Origin: DATAFT01 sp035544635
Lineage (GTDB): Bacteria > Acidobacteriota > Thermoanaerobaculia > Multivoradales > Multivoraceae
Direction: 5' to 3'
Length of the DNA: 29,684 nt
Assembly: GCA_035544635.1 (NCBI GenBank)
Contig: DATKDQ010000131.1
Coordinates: 1-29,684, forward strand
In this document: piece by piece, positions 22,936 through 29,684 of the stretch
Layout of the letters: each line of letters starts with the position of its first letter
How positions within the stretch are numbered: position 1 is the stretch's first letter
Notes under the pieces: model-generated
What the model was told of the DNA's origin: nothing
The model's database searches: none
What the model saw: only the letters and a program-made list of their open reading frames with translations
Made by a program: the position numbers and the translations under genes

Positions 22936-25469
22936 GGGTAGTACCCGCTGATCGTGCGCGCCTTCCACCTGCCCTTGGTCTTCACCTCCACGGCGCGGAA
23001 GCCGCGGCTCGAATGAGGGGCGTCGGAGGAGTAGGCGATCAGGTACTGACTGCGCAGCTCCTCCTCGATCGTTCCGTAGACCCCGGAGAGGTCGAGCGCT
23101 TTCGAGATGTAAAACGAGCGCCCGCCGGTCTCCGCCGCCAGGGTGTTGAGCTTGTCGCGGACGCCGAGAGCGGTCACGCCGATGTTGAGCCCGATGGTGT
23201 AGATGACGACGCCGCTGCGCCTCGCGTAGTCGAGGGCGTCCTTGAACGCGATGGTGGAGGCGGTGTCCTCGCCATCGGAGAGTAGCACCAGTGCGCGCCG
23301 CCCCCGCACGCCTCGGAAGTAGTAGAGGCTGGTGACCACCGAGTCATAGAGCGCGGTGTTGCCGACAGCGTGCAGGTCGCCGAGCGCCGCGGCCACCGCG
23401 CCCACGTCGGAGGTCCGCGTCATGAGCAGCACCGGGTGGTTCGAGAAGCTGACGGCGAACGCCTGGTCCTTCGGCGTGATCATGCTCTCGAGGAAGTCGA
23501 TGGCGGCACGCTTCGCCTCGCCCAGCGACTGGATCATCGACCCCGAAGTGTCGATCGACACTCCGATGGTGATCGGCAGATCGCGCACCAGCTCGAACTT
23601 GACGATCTCCTGCGGGCGGCCGTCCTCGAACACCGAGAACTCTTCCTTGGTGAGCTCGGCGGGGGGGTTGCCCTCGATCGTGGTGTAGAGCTCGACCAGG
23701 TCGACCTGGACCTCCTCCACGAACTCGGGCGAGCTCAGGAACTGGACGTCCTCCGCCCGGGTGCCGTCATCGAGATAGGCGGCCACCGTCAGGTAGTGGA
23801 CGTCGGTCTGGGCGGCCATCGCCGGCACTTCGATGTCGGCCTCCCACGGCGGCCTGGCCAGAGTCGCCCGCACCTGGTCGTCGACCAGGAACTCCACCTT
23901 CTCGAGCTTGCGCTCCTCGGGAATGACGATCGACGCCTTGGCTCGCACGCTGGGCCCCAGCTCGTCGCCGCGCTGGGGCTCGATGATGCGCACCTCGAGC
24001 TGGCCGCGCTGCTGATTGAGGATCACCTCGTCGAACGCCACCAGCTGGTTCGACGAGTCGTAGCCCTCGACCCGCACCACGTGCTCCGTCGGGTACTTGG
24101 CAAGGCGCAGCTCGGTCTGGAACGGCGGTTGACTGCGGGTGAACTGGGGCTTGCCGTCGAGCAGGAAGACCACCTTGCGGATACGCGCGCCGGACATCAG
24201 GGTCTCGACCCGCCACAGCCCGAGCACGACGTCGGTCTCTGGTGGGATGATGATCAGGCTGTCGACGCCTGGCACCCGCTCCGGCTCGACGTCGACCCCG
24301 CGCGCCACCGTGACGTCGGCCGGCAGGTCCACCGCCAGCTGGGGCGCGCCGGGTACCCTGAAGCCGAGTGTGGCGTGCGCCTCGGCGCCGCCGATCTCGT
24401 CCCTGATCTTGAGCCGCACCAGAAACGACTCGTCCGGACGCAACAGGCGGTCGAGCAGCAGCGCGAGTGAGCCGCTGGGCTCGCCCGCCACCGGCACCTG
24501 GTAGCGAACGTGGAACTCCTCGAACAGATCGCCCGCGCGCTCGACCACGCCGTCCACCTTGAGGCGCACCTCCGCCCTCTCGTTCTCGCGGAAGACCTCG
24601 AGCGCAGCAGGCTCGGGCAGGCGTAGCACCAAGCGCGCCACCAGGCGCTGGTCCTTCGCCTCCGGGAAGTAGACCTCCGGCGGCGCCGTGACGGCGAGCG
24701 CTTCGGGTGGCTCTGGAAGCGGGGTGGCGGCGGCGGTGCGCGCCCAGGCGCCGAGGTCGGCCGGCGGCGCGAGAATGGCGAGCACGCGATCGTTGGTCGG
24801 GCGGTTCTCTCGATAACCGAAGAGTCCGTCGACGCCGGTGACGCGATCCACGACGTCGGTTTGACGGCACAGGCGCCGATCGAAGCGAGGACCCCGGCGG
24901 CCGCCGGTGATCTGGGCGACCTCCTCCAGCCACCTCTCCATCTCGCCGCCGTAGAGAACGCGCTTCGAGTCGAGCGGCAGCCACAGCCGGTAGGGCTGCC
25001 CCTGCCGCGGCTGGTACAGCACGTAGCCGAGCGAGCTCTCGCGCGGTCCGTACCACCAGATCTCGAGCGGCTCGAAGGTCTGATCACAGAGGATCGGCAG
25101 CCGCTCTACCGGCTCGCCGTGCAGGAACAGGAGGCGCGCTCGGTCGTCGAGAAACGTCGCGAGCTCGCCGAGCACCAGCCGCCGGCGACGTTCGATGCCC
25201 TGCTCCAGCTCGTTCTCCGGCGTCTCCGGGACCGGGTCGCGCGCCAGGAACGCCCGGATCCACGCCGTGCGCTCCGACGCGTCCATTGCCGCCAGCGCCC
25301 GGCGTTCCTGATCGGAGAGCAGCCAACCGGGGCCGTCGTCGACGAAGGCGCGCTCGCTCTCCGGCCAGAGCACGCGATCTCCGTCGGCCGCGGTTGCGGC
25401 GGCGGAGACGGCGCAGAGCGCGAAGAGAAGCGCGAAGACTCCACGCAGTCGAATCGCGGCGGGCGTCAT
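22932..25469 (-). CDS. Exported GWxTD-like and VWFA-domain protein (Acidobacteria type)
   Basis: This 845-residue protein has a signal peptide (1-27, ending AAATA). Residues 45-190 resemble the GWxTD domain: GPGWLLSDQERRAL, then FLARDPVPETPENEL and LFLHGEPVERLP, and finally LEIWWYG. The middle (260-580) is beta-rich with Ig-like repeats (VVFLLDGKPQF and VEFLVDDQVRA). Residues 590-815 are a VWFA domain of the Acidobacteria-expanded type (ELTKEEFSVFEDG), with an intact MIDAS Asp640-Thr-Ser-Gly-Ser. It is probably a periplasmic or surface metal-dependent adhesion or scaffold protein; the ligand is unknown. A TAGACT hexamer lies 10 nt before the ATG. Confidence 0.85.
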   Translation of the reverse strand: MTPAAIRLRGVFALLFALCAVSAAATAADGDRVLWPESERAFVDDGPGWLLSDQERRALAAMDASERTAWIRAFLARDPVPETPENELEQGIERRRRLVLGELATFLDDRARLLFLHGEPVERLPILCDQTFEPLEIWWYGPRESSLGYVLYQPRQGQPYRLWLPLDSKRVLYGGEMERWLEEVAQITGGRRGPRFDRRLCRQTDVVDRVTGVDGLFGYRENRPTNDRVLAILAPPADLGAWARTAAATPLPEPPEALAVTAPPEVYFPEAKDQRLVARLVLRLPEPAALEVFRENERAEVRLKVDGVVERAGDLFEEFHVRYQVPVAGEPSGSLALLLDRLLRPDESFLVRLKIRDEIGGAEAHATLGFRVPGAPQLAVDLPADVTVARGVDVEPERVPGVDSLIIIPPETDVVLGLWRVETLMSGARIRKVVFLLDGKPQFTRSQPPFQTELRLAKYPTEHVVRVEGYDSSNQLVAFDEVILNQQRGQLEVRIIEPQRGDELGPSVRAKASIVIPEERKLEKVEFLVDDQVRATLARPPWEADIEVPAMAAQTDVHYLTVAAYLDDGTRAEDVQFLSSPEFVEEVQVDLVELYTTIEGNPPAELTKEEFSVFEDGRPQEIVKFELVRDLPITIGVSIDTSGSMIQSLGEAKRAAIDFLESMITPKDQAFAVSFSNHPVLLMTRTSDVGAVAAALGDLHAVGNTALYDSVVTSLYYFRGVRGRRALVLLSDGEDTASTIAFKDALDYARRSGVVIYTIGLNIGVTALGVRDKLNTLAAETGGRSFYISKALDLSGVYGTIEEELRSQYLIAYSSDAPHSSRGFRAVEVKTKGRWKARTISGYYP

Positions 25470-25479
25470 GCCGAGAGCC

Positions 25480-25485
25480 AGTCTA
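25480..25485 (-). promoter_or_regulatory. Candidate -10 (TAGACT) for the VWFA protein gene
   Basis: TAGACT on the minus strand ends 10 nt before the ATG at 25469, so the leader would be at most about 4 nt. The rest of the 169-bp gap to 25638 shows nothing convincing. Confidence 0.4.
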
Positions 25486-25638
25486 TCTGCAATCCAAGTG
25501 CCACCACGGAGGGCGGGGCCGCGCGCGGCGGAGCGTCGATCCCGTGCTCGGAGGATGCCGAAACGGGCCGGCGGCCGTCCCCAGCTCGCACCGCCGTCGT
25601 CTCGCCGGGAGGACGCTCGCCAGAGGCGGGGCTCCGGG

Positions 25639-26052
25639 TCAGAGTCGATAGAGCATCAGATAGATGACGACGCCGGTGATCGATACGTAGAGCCAGATCG
25701 GCAGCGTGACCCGCGCGATCGCCACGTGCCGCCGGAAGTGGCCGCGCAGGCCGCGCACCAGCGTGATCACCGCGAGGAAGGGGACGGCGGCGGCGAGTAC
25801 GGTGTGAGTGAGGAGGATGGAGAGGTAGATGGCCCGCACCGGGCCGGTGCCCTGGAACCGCACGCTCCCCACCTGCGCGTGGTAGACGAGATAGCTGGTC
25901 AGGAAGAGGACGGAGCACGCGAAGGCCGCGAGCATGAAGCGCTGGTGCGCCTCACGCCGCCCGCGCCGGATGAGAACGTACCCCGTCGCCAGCAGCAGGG
26001 CGCTCGCCCCGTTGAGCAGAGCGTTCAGCGCGGGGAGCGCTTGGACGTCCAC
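25639..26052 (-). CDS. ctaM: DUF420 (CtaM-like) membrane protein for oxidase assembly
   Basis: This 137-residue protein has four hydrophobic helices and the DUF420 features: NALLNGASALLLATGYVLIRRGRREAHQRFM near the N-terminus, SYLVYHAQVGSVRF and IYLSILLTHTVLAAAVPFLAV. The conserved histidines (HQRFM, YHAQ, LTHT and FRRH) are present. In Bacillus the related CtaM is required for active cytochrome oxidase, and the position at the end of the oxidase operon agrees. It starts with GTG just after AGGAGG, 10 bp downstream of ctaC. The symbol is by family analogy. Confidence 0.8.
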   Translation of the reverse strand: MDVQALPALNALLNGASALLLATGYVLIRRGRREAHQRFMLAAFACSVLFLTSYLVYHAQVGSVRFQGTGPVRAIYLSILLTHTVLAAAVPFLAVITLVRGLRGHFRRHVAIARVTLPIWLYVSITGVVIYLMLYRL

Positions 26053-26062
26053 GCCCCTCCTG

Positions 26063-26869
26063 CTAGCCGGCCGGCCCTGTCGCGGACCGACTTGCGCCGT
26101 CCGCGGCGCCAGAATCGTGGCTAGCGGCTGCCTGGACCGGAGCCTGCTGCGCGAGCCAGGCGTCGTACTCGGCCTGGCTCTGCACGTGGAGAAAACCCCT
26201 CATGCGGAAATGGGTCATGCCGCAGAGCTGCGCGCAGGCGATCTCGGAGCTCCCGGTCTCGACCGGCTCGAACCAGATCGGCACCACCTGGCCGGGGATG
26301 GCGTCGTGCTTCACCCGCATGTAGGGCAGGAAGAAGCTGTGGATGACGTCCTTCGACGACAGATAGAGGATGACCGGCTTGTCGACCGGGAGGTATAGGT
26401 TGTTCAGCGTGTGGATGTCGTCCGCCGCCGCCGGATCCTGGCGATCGAGTCCGAGCGGGTTGGCGGCGGTGTTCACCAGGGTCGGATCGGTGCGGCCCCA
26501 CACCCCGTCGGGACCGGGATAGTGGAAGTTCCAGGCGAACTGCTCGGCGACCACCCGTACCCGCGTCGCGCCCTCCTCGGGCGGCATCTCGCGCACGCGC
26601 TGCGACCACAGCGGGAACGCGAAGCCGACCAGCAGCACGATCTCGAAGAGGACGATGCCGACCTCCATGAACCTGCTCCAGCCCGCCTTGGTGCCGGCGT
26701 AGATCGCCTGCGGCTGGCGGCCGGCCCTGAACCGCACCAGGGCGTACGCGAAGAAGCCTCCCCAGAACAGGAAGAGGGTGAACATGAACCAGTGGATGAT
26801 CACGATCAGACCGTCGATCTGATAGCCCGACGCCGACCAGTCCGGCGGCAGCCCCAGGAAATCCCTCAT
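26063..26869 (-). CDS. ctaC: Cytochrome c oxidase subunit II
   Basis: This 268-residue protein has two membrane helices (about 19-46 and 68-88), then a cupredoxin domain on the outer face that receives electrons from cytochrome c. The CuA ligands are His177 in VIHSFFLP and Cys212, Cys216, His220 and Met223 in CAQLCGMTHFRM. The C-terminus is an Ala/Ser-rich tail with no heme c motif, so this is an aa3- rather than caa3-type subunit. No cleaved signal peptide is evident. It starts in an ATGA overlap with the preceding small gene. Unusually it sits near the 3' end of the operon, after subunits I, III and IV. Confidence 0.93.
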   Translation of the reverse strand: MRDFLGLPPDWSASGYQIDGLIVIIHWFMFTLFLFWGGFFAYALVRFRAGRQPQAIYAGTKAGWSRFMEVGIVLFEIVLLVGFAFPLWSQRVREMPPEEGATRVRVVAEQFAWNFHYPGPDGVWGRTDPTLVNTAANPLGLDRQDPAAADDIHTLNNLYLPVDKPVILYLSSKDVIHSFFLPYMRVKHDAIPGQVVPIWFEPVETGSSEIACAQLCGMTHFRMRGFLHVQSQAEYDAWLAQQAPVQAAASHDSGAADGASRSATGPAG

Positions 26870-27153
26870 GAACGCACTCCTCCGCGCACGATCCGCAACT
26901 GCTTCTTTCGATCGTCGAGCAACTTCGCTCGCCGGCGGAACTCCCAGAACAGGCGGACGAACCCGACCTGCACCAGGCCGACCAGGACGAGCAGGAACAG
27001 GATGGCGCCGCGCAGTCCCCGGGTCTCGGCCGACTCGGGATCCCCGAAGCAGACCGTGCACGCCGCTGCCGGCTCCGCCAGCGCGAGCGTGATCACCACG
27101 GTGGCGGCTGCCGCCGCCAGGCCGAACGCGAGCGAACGGCGGCGCCGTGTCAT
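26866..27153 (-). CDS. Small exported membrane protein with CxxC motif
   Basis: This 95-residue protein has a basic signal-like segment (MTRRRRSLAFGLAAAAATVVITLALAEPAAA). CTVCFGDPES follows immediately, then one membrane helix (about 50-69, GAILFLLVLVGLVQVGFVRLF) and a basic cytoplasmic tail. If the signal is cleaved before the first Cys, it could be a lipoprotein or expose a two-cysteine site on the outer side next to the oxidase. Small CTVCFGDP-type proteins occur in other oxidase operons, but their function is not known to me; copper handling is only a guess. ATGA overlaps couple it to both neighbours. Confidence 0.75.
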   Translation of the reverse strand: MTRRRRSLAFGLAAAAATVVITLALAEPAAACTVCFGDPESAETRGLRGAILFLLVLVGLVQVGFVRLFWEFRRRAKLLDDRKKQLRIVRGGVRS

Positions 27154-27401
27154 GTCGGGAACGCCCCGAGGGCCTTGAGCTTGCGGCGCACCCTCACCCC
27201 GTAGACCACGAGCACCGGCACCGCGAGCAGCGAAAGCGCTCCGAAGAGCAGGCCCGCGAGGTCGCCGGAGGCGGTGAAGGCGCTCAGGCCCCACACCCCG
27301 GCTCCCGCCGCGAGCAGCGTCGACAACGCGATGAAGAGCAGGTGGATGGTGGCCAGCGACATCTCGTGGGGAGGCGGGACCCGTGCCCGCCCATTCTCCA
27401 T
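27150..27401 (-). CDS. Small two-helix membrane protein in the oxidase operon
   Basis: This 83-residue protein has two hydrophobic helices (about 17-37, ATIHLLFIALSTLLAAGAGVWGL, and 49-67) and a basic C-terminus (VRVRRKLKALGAFPT). The family is not recognised. The ATG at 27401 is 4 bp after the ctaF stop; Met14 (27362) is a possible alternative start. Its stop overlaps the next start (ATGA). Its context between subunit IV and subunit II suggests an oxidase accessory role. Confidence 0.7.
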   Translation of the reverse strand: MENGRARVPPPHEMSLATIHLLFIALSTLLAAGAGVWGLSAFTASGDLAGLLFGALSLLAVPVLVVYGVRVRRKLKALGAFPT

Positions 27402-27405
27402 GACC

Positions 27406-27813
27406 TCAGCGCGCCTCGAGTGTGGTCAGCGAACGTGCCGTCGGCCCCGTGCCCTCGGGGTGCTTCGGCCCGTCGAGGTACCACGACAGCGGGATGGTCA
27501 TGAGCGCGAGGAAGAACACCGCGGTCAGGAGCAGCGTCCACATCACCGATCGGACCTCGCCCTTCAGGTGCATGAAGAAGAGGGCAACGAGCGATGCCTT
27601 CACGGTCGCGATCAGGAGCGCGAGCGCGATCGCCGGGCCGAGTGGGATGTCCAGATAGCTGGCCGCGACCGTGACCACGGTCAGGACCGCCAGCGCGCCG
27701 AAGACCATCATGTAGACCTTCACGTGCGCGCGGATATCGTGGGCGCCGTGGGGCTGCGCCGTATGCGACGGGCCGTGGTCGGGGGCGTGGCTGGGGGCGG
27801 TGTGAGTGCTCAT
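27406..27813 (-). CDS. ctaF: Cytochrome c oxidase subunit IV (COX4_pro type)
   Basis: This 135-residue protein has a His-rich N-terminal tail (12-25) and three membrane helices. The family core HVKVYMMVFGALAVLTVVTV leads into ATVKASLVALFFMHLKGE. This small subunit stabilises the oxidase core. GAGGAG lies 6 nt before the ATG. The 139-bp gap from ctaE (27814-27952) holds no obvious promoter or hairpin. Confidence 0.9.
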   Translation of the reverse strand: MSTHTAPSHAPDHGPSHTAQPHGAHDIRAHVKVYMMVFGALAVLTVVTVAASYLDIPLGPAIALALLIATVKASLVALFFMHLKGEVRSVMWTLLLTAVFFLALMTIPLSWYLDGPKHPEGTGPTARSLTTLEAR

Positions 27814-27952
27814 CGACCTCTCCTCATCGTACTCCCGGCGGCTGCGGAGGGTGCAACTATCGCTCCGCGCGGCCAGGTATCACCTGACGATCCCCTTTCG
27901 TCACGACCCCGGACGGCCGCCTGACTCTCTGGCCGGCGTTCGCGCACCCGCG

Positions 27953-28549
27953 TCACAGCAGATAGAGGACCGGGAACAGGAAGATCCATACCAAGTCGAC
28001 GAAGTGCCAGTACAGGCCGGCGACCTCGATCCGGTTCGCGAAGCGGTCGGGCTCGGTCTTCCACATTTTCGCGCCCGGCCCCCAGAAGTAGCTGTTGACG
28101 ATCAGCCCGCCGATGACGTGCAGGCCGTGCAGGCCGGTCAGCACGAAGTAGATCGCCAGGAACGTGCTCCCCGAGGGGTAGAGGTGGTGCGAGAACTTGG
28201 TCCCGTACTCGTAGGCCTTGATACCCAGGAAAGCGAGCGCACACAGGATGGTCAGGCCCATGTAGAGCCGGTACTTCCCGAAGTCGTTCATCTTGAGCGA
28301 GGCCCACGACATGACCATGGTCACGCTCGAGGCGATCAGCACCAGCGTGTTGACGAAGGCGACAGGGACGTCGAGGATCTCCGAACCGACCGGCCACACC
28401 GGCGCCGAGGTCCGCAGCAGGATGTAGGAGGAGAAGAGGGCCCCGAACAGCATCACCTCCGAAGCCAGAAAGAGCCAGACGCCGAGCTTCGCGTTGTAGA
28501 GGCCGGTATCGGGGCGAGGCTCGGTGGTGTAGGGAATCGCGACCGACAT
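27953..28549 (-). CDS. ctaE: Cytochrome c oxidase subunit III, five-helix form
   Basis: This 198-residue protein has five membrane helices. It contains KLGVWLFLASEVMLFGALF (21-39), YFVLTGLHGLHVIGG and the C-terminal YWHFVDLVWIFLFPVLYL, the signatures of subunit III. The short form, lacking the first two helices of the mitochondrial-type protein, is common in bacteria. AGGAGG lies 8 nt before the ATG, inside the end of ctaD, whose stop is 3 bp upstream. Confidence 0.93.
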   Translation of the reverse strand: MSVAIPYTTEPRPDTGLYNAKLGVWLFLASEVMLFGALFSSYILLRTSAPVWPVGSEILDVPVAFVNTLVLIASSVTMVMSWASLKMNDFGKYRLYMGLTILCALAFLGIKAYEYGTKFSHHLYPSGSTFLAIYFVLTGLHGLHVIGGLIVNSYFWGPGAKMWKTEPDRFANRIEVAGLYWHFVDLVWIFLFPVLYLL

Positions 28550-28552
28550 CGC

Positions 28553-29684
28553 TCAGGCCTCCTGGCTCTGCGGTTGGAAGTCCTGCGACTGCCCCGGCAC
28601 GCTGTACTCGTACGCCGGCCGGAAGACCTGGGGCGTCTTGGGGAAGTTGCCGTGCGCGATCGGCGGCGAGGGCGCATCCGTCCATTCCAGCGTGGTCGCG
28701 TTCCAGGGGTTGGCGCCGACCTTCTGGCCGGCCCGGAGGCTCCAGAAGAAGTTGAAGATGAAGACCAGCTGGACGGCGAACAGGGTGAAGGCCGACATGG
28801 TCATCACCTTGTTCCACACCATGACGTCGGCCGTAAACTCGTAGATCTCCCCACCGTCGTAGAGCCGGCGCGACATCCCGCGCAGCCCCTGGATCAGCAT
28901 CGGGAAGAAGATGCCGTTCATCGCCAGGAGCGAGGGCCAGAAGTGGATCTTGCCGAGCATCTCGTTCATCCGCCGGCCGGTGACCTTGGGATACCAGTAG
29001 TAGATGCCCGCGAAGATCCCGAAGATGGTGCCGGGCGCGACCACGTAGTGGAAGTGGCCGATCACGTACTGGGTGTCGTGCAGGTGGATGTCCGACGCGG
29101 CCAATCCGAGCGGCAGACCGGTGAGGCCACCGATGCCGAACATCGGGAGGAAGGCGAGTGCGAACAGCATCGGCGTGTTGAAGCGTATCGACGCGCCCCA
29201 CAGCGACAGCAGGAGGCAGGTGACGATGATCACCGACGGGATCGAGATGATCATCGTCGTGGTCTGGAAGAACGCGCTGATCACGGTTCCCATGCCGGTG
29301 AGGAACATGTGGTGGGCCCACACGATGAACGACATGAAGCCGACGAACACGACCGAGTACACCAGCGCGGGGTAGCCCCACAGCGGCTTGCGCGTGTTGT
29401 TGGCGATCACCTCGGCGACCATGCCCATGGCGGGCAGGATCAGCACGTAGACCTCGGGATGCGCCAGAAACCAGAACAGGTGCTGCCACAGGAGCGGGCT
29501 GCCGCCGCCGGCATACTCCTGGATCTGTCCGCTCACCACCAGACCCTCCGGCATGAAGAAGCTGGTGCCGGCGAGCCGGTCCATGAGCTGGAGGACGGCC
29601 GCCGCCTCGAGCGGCGGGAACGCGAGCAGGAGGAGGAACGCGGTGACGAGCTGCGCCCACACGAAGAACGGCAGCCGCATGAAG
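28553..29684 (-). CDS. ctaD: Cytochrome c oxidase subunit I, 5' end beyond the window
   Basis: The C-terminal 377 codons are visible. The heme-copper site is intact: the His-Tyr pair and proton-channel Glu in WFLAHPEVYVLILP, the two CuB histidines in VWAHHMF, and the heme a3 and heme a histidines in HDTQYVIGHFHYV. The Glu in HPEVY marks an A1-type (D-channel) oxidase. The residue before the first His is Ala, where most family members have Gly. It is the first visible gene of ctaD-E-F-two small genes-C-M, on the minus strand. Confidence 0.94.
   Translation of the reverse strand, partial: FMRLPFFVWAQLVTAFLLLLAFPPLEAAAVLQLMDRLAGTSFFMPEGLVVSGQIQEYAGGGSPLLWQHLFWFLAHPEVYVLILPAMGMVAEVIANNTRKPLWGYPALVYSVVFVGFMSFIVWAHHMFLTGMGTVISAFFQTTTMIISIPSVIIVTCLLLSLWGASIRFNTPMLFALAFLPMFGIGGLTGLPLGLAASDIHLHDTQYVIGHFHYVVAPGTIFGIFAGIYYWYPKVTGRRMNEMLGKIHFWPSLLAMNGIFFPMLIQGLRGMSRRLYDGGEIYEFTADVMVWNKVMTMSAFTLFAVQLVFIFNFFWSLRAGQKVGANPWNATTLEWTDAPSPPIAHGNFPKTPQVFRPAYEYSVPGQSQDFQPQSQEA

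Noticed and set aside
25470..25638. Terminator or small RNA between ctaM and the VWFA gene
   Set aside because: Several short GC-rich complementary stretches occur but none forms a convincing long stem with a U-tract.

Overview
The window is a very GC-rich bacterial chromosome segment with dense genes, many 1-4 bp stop/start overlaps and GTG/TTG starts. The best taxonomic clue is the large exported protein at 22932-25469. It joins a GWxTD-type N-terminal region to a VWFA domain of the kind expanded in Acidobacteriota. Together with the base composition this suggests an uncultured-type acidobacterium (inference; no rRNA gene is present). Both window edges cut a gene: a HAD hydrolase at the left and cytochrome oxidase subunit I at the right.

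Layout. 1-2302: HAD hydrolase (partial), the Fe-S repair protein YgfZ, an A-type Fe-S carrier and a rhodanese-fold protein lacking its cysteine. 2302-2533: four stem-loops packed into about 230 bp. 2533-5684: isoaspartyl peptidase, a MoaD-MoaE fusion and a membrane-anchored zinc peptidase. 5701-8652: moeZ-cysO-mec-cysM, a sulfur-carrier-protein route to cysteine, with MoeZ as the probable activator of both CysO and MoaD. 8715-9906: an intact IS630-family element inserted just upstream of cysM. 10013-10684: a molybdopterin oxidoreductase. 10653-17307: the arginine operon argC-J-B-D-H-R, with a pair of ARG-box-like operators over its promoter. 17334-21498: xseA-xseB, a beta-lactamase-fold membrane protein and a zinc-ribbon rhomboid protease. 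21567-22130: an unrecognised protein. 22201-25469: an exported pair that includes the VWFA protein. 25639-29684: an aa3-type cytochrome oxidase operon.

How the genes work together. Three themes recur: sulfur and metal cofactor handling (YgfZ, A-type carrier, MoeZ, CysO, Mec, CysM, MoaD-MoaE and a Mo enzyme), arginine synthesis with its own repressor, and terminal oxidase assembly.

The most interesting signals are four. (1) Many transcription units have a TANNNT -10 hexamer only 7-10 nt before the start codon, often TAGACT, implying leaderless mRNAs. (2) A 69-bp palindromic element is inserted in frame in argD. (3) Two ubiquitin-like sulfur carriers have a buried Gly-Gly (CysO ending GGGLR; MoaD fused to MoaE) beside a JAMM protease that could process them. 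(4) There is a stem-loop cluster at 2302-2533. I saw no rRNA, tRNA or CRISPR array. No stretch over 300 bp lacks a gene.
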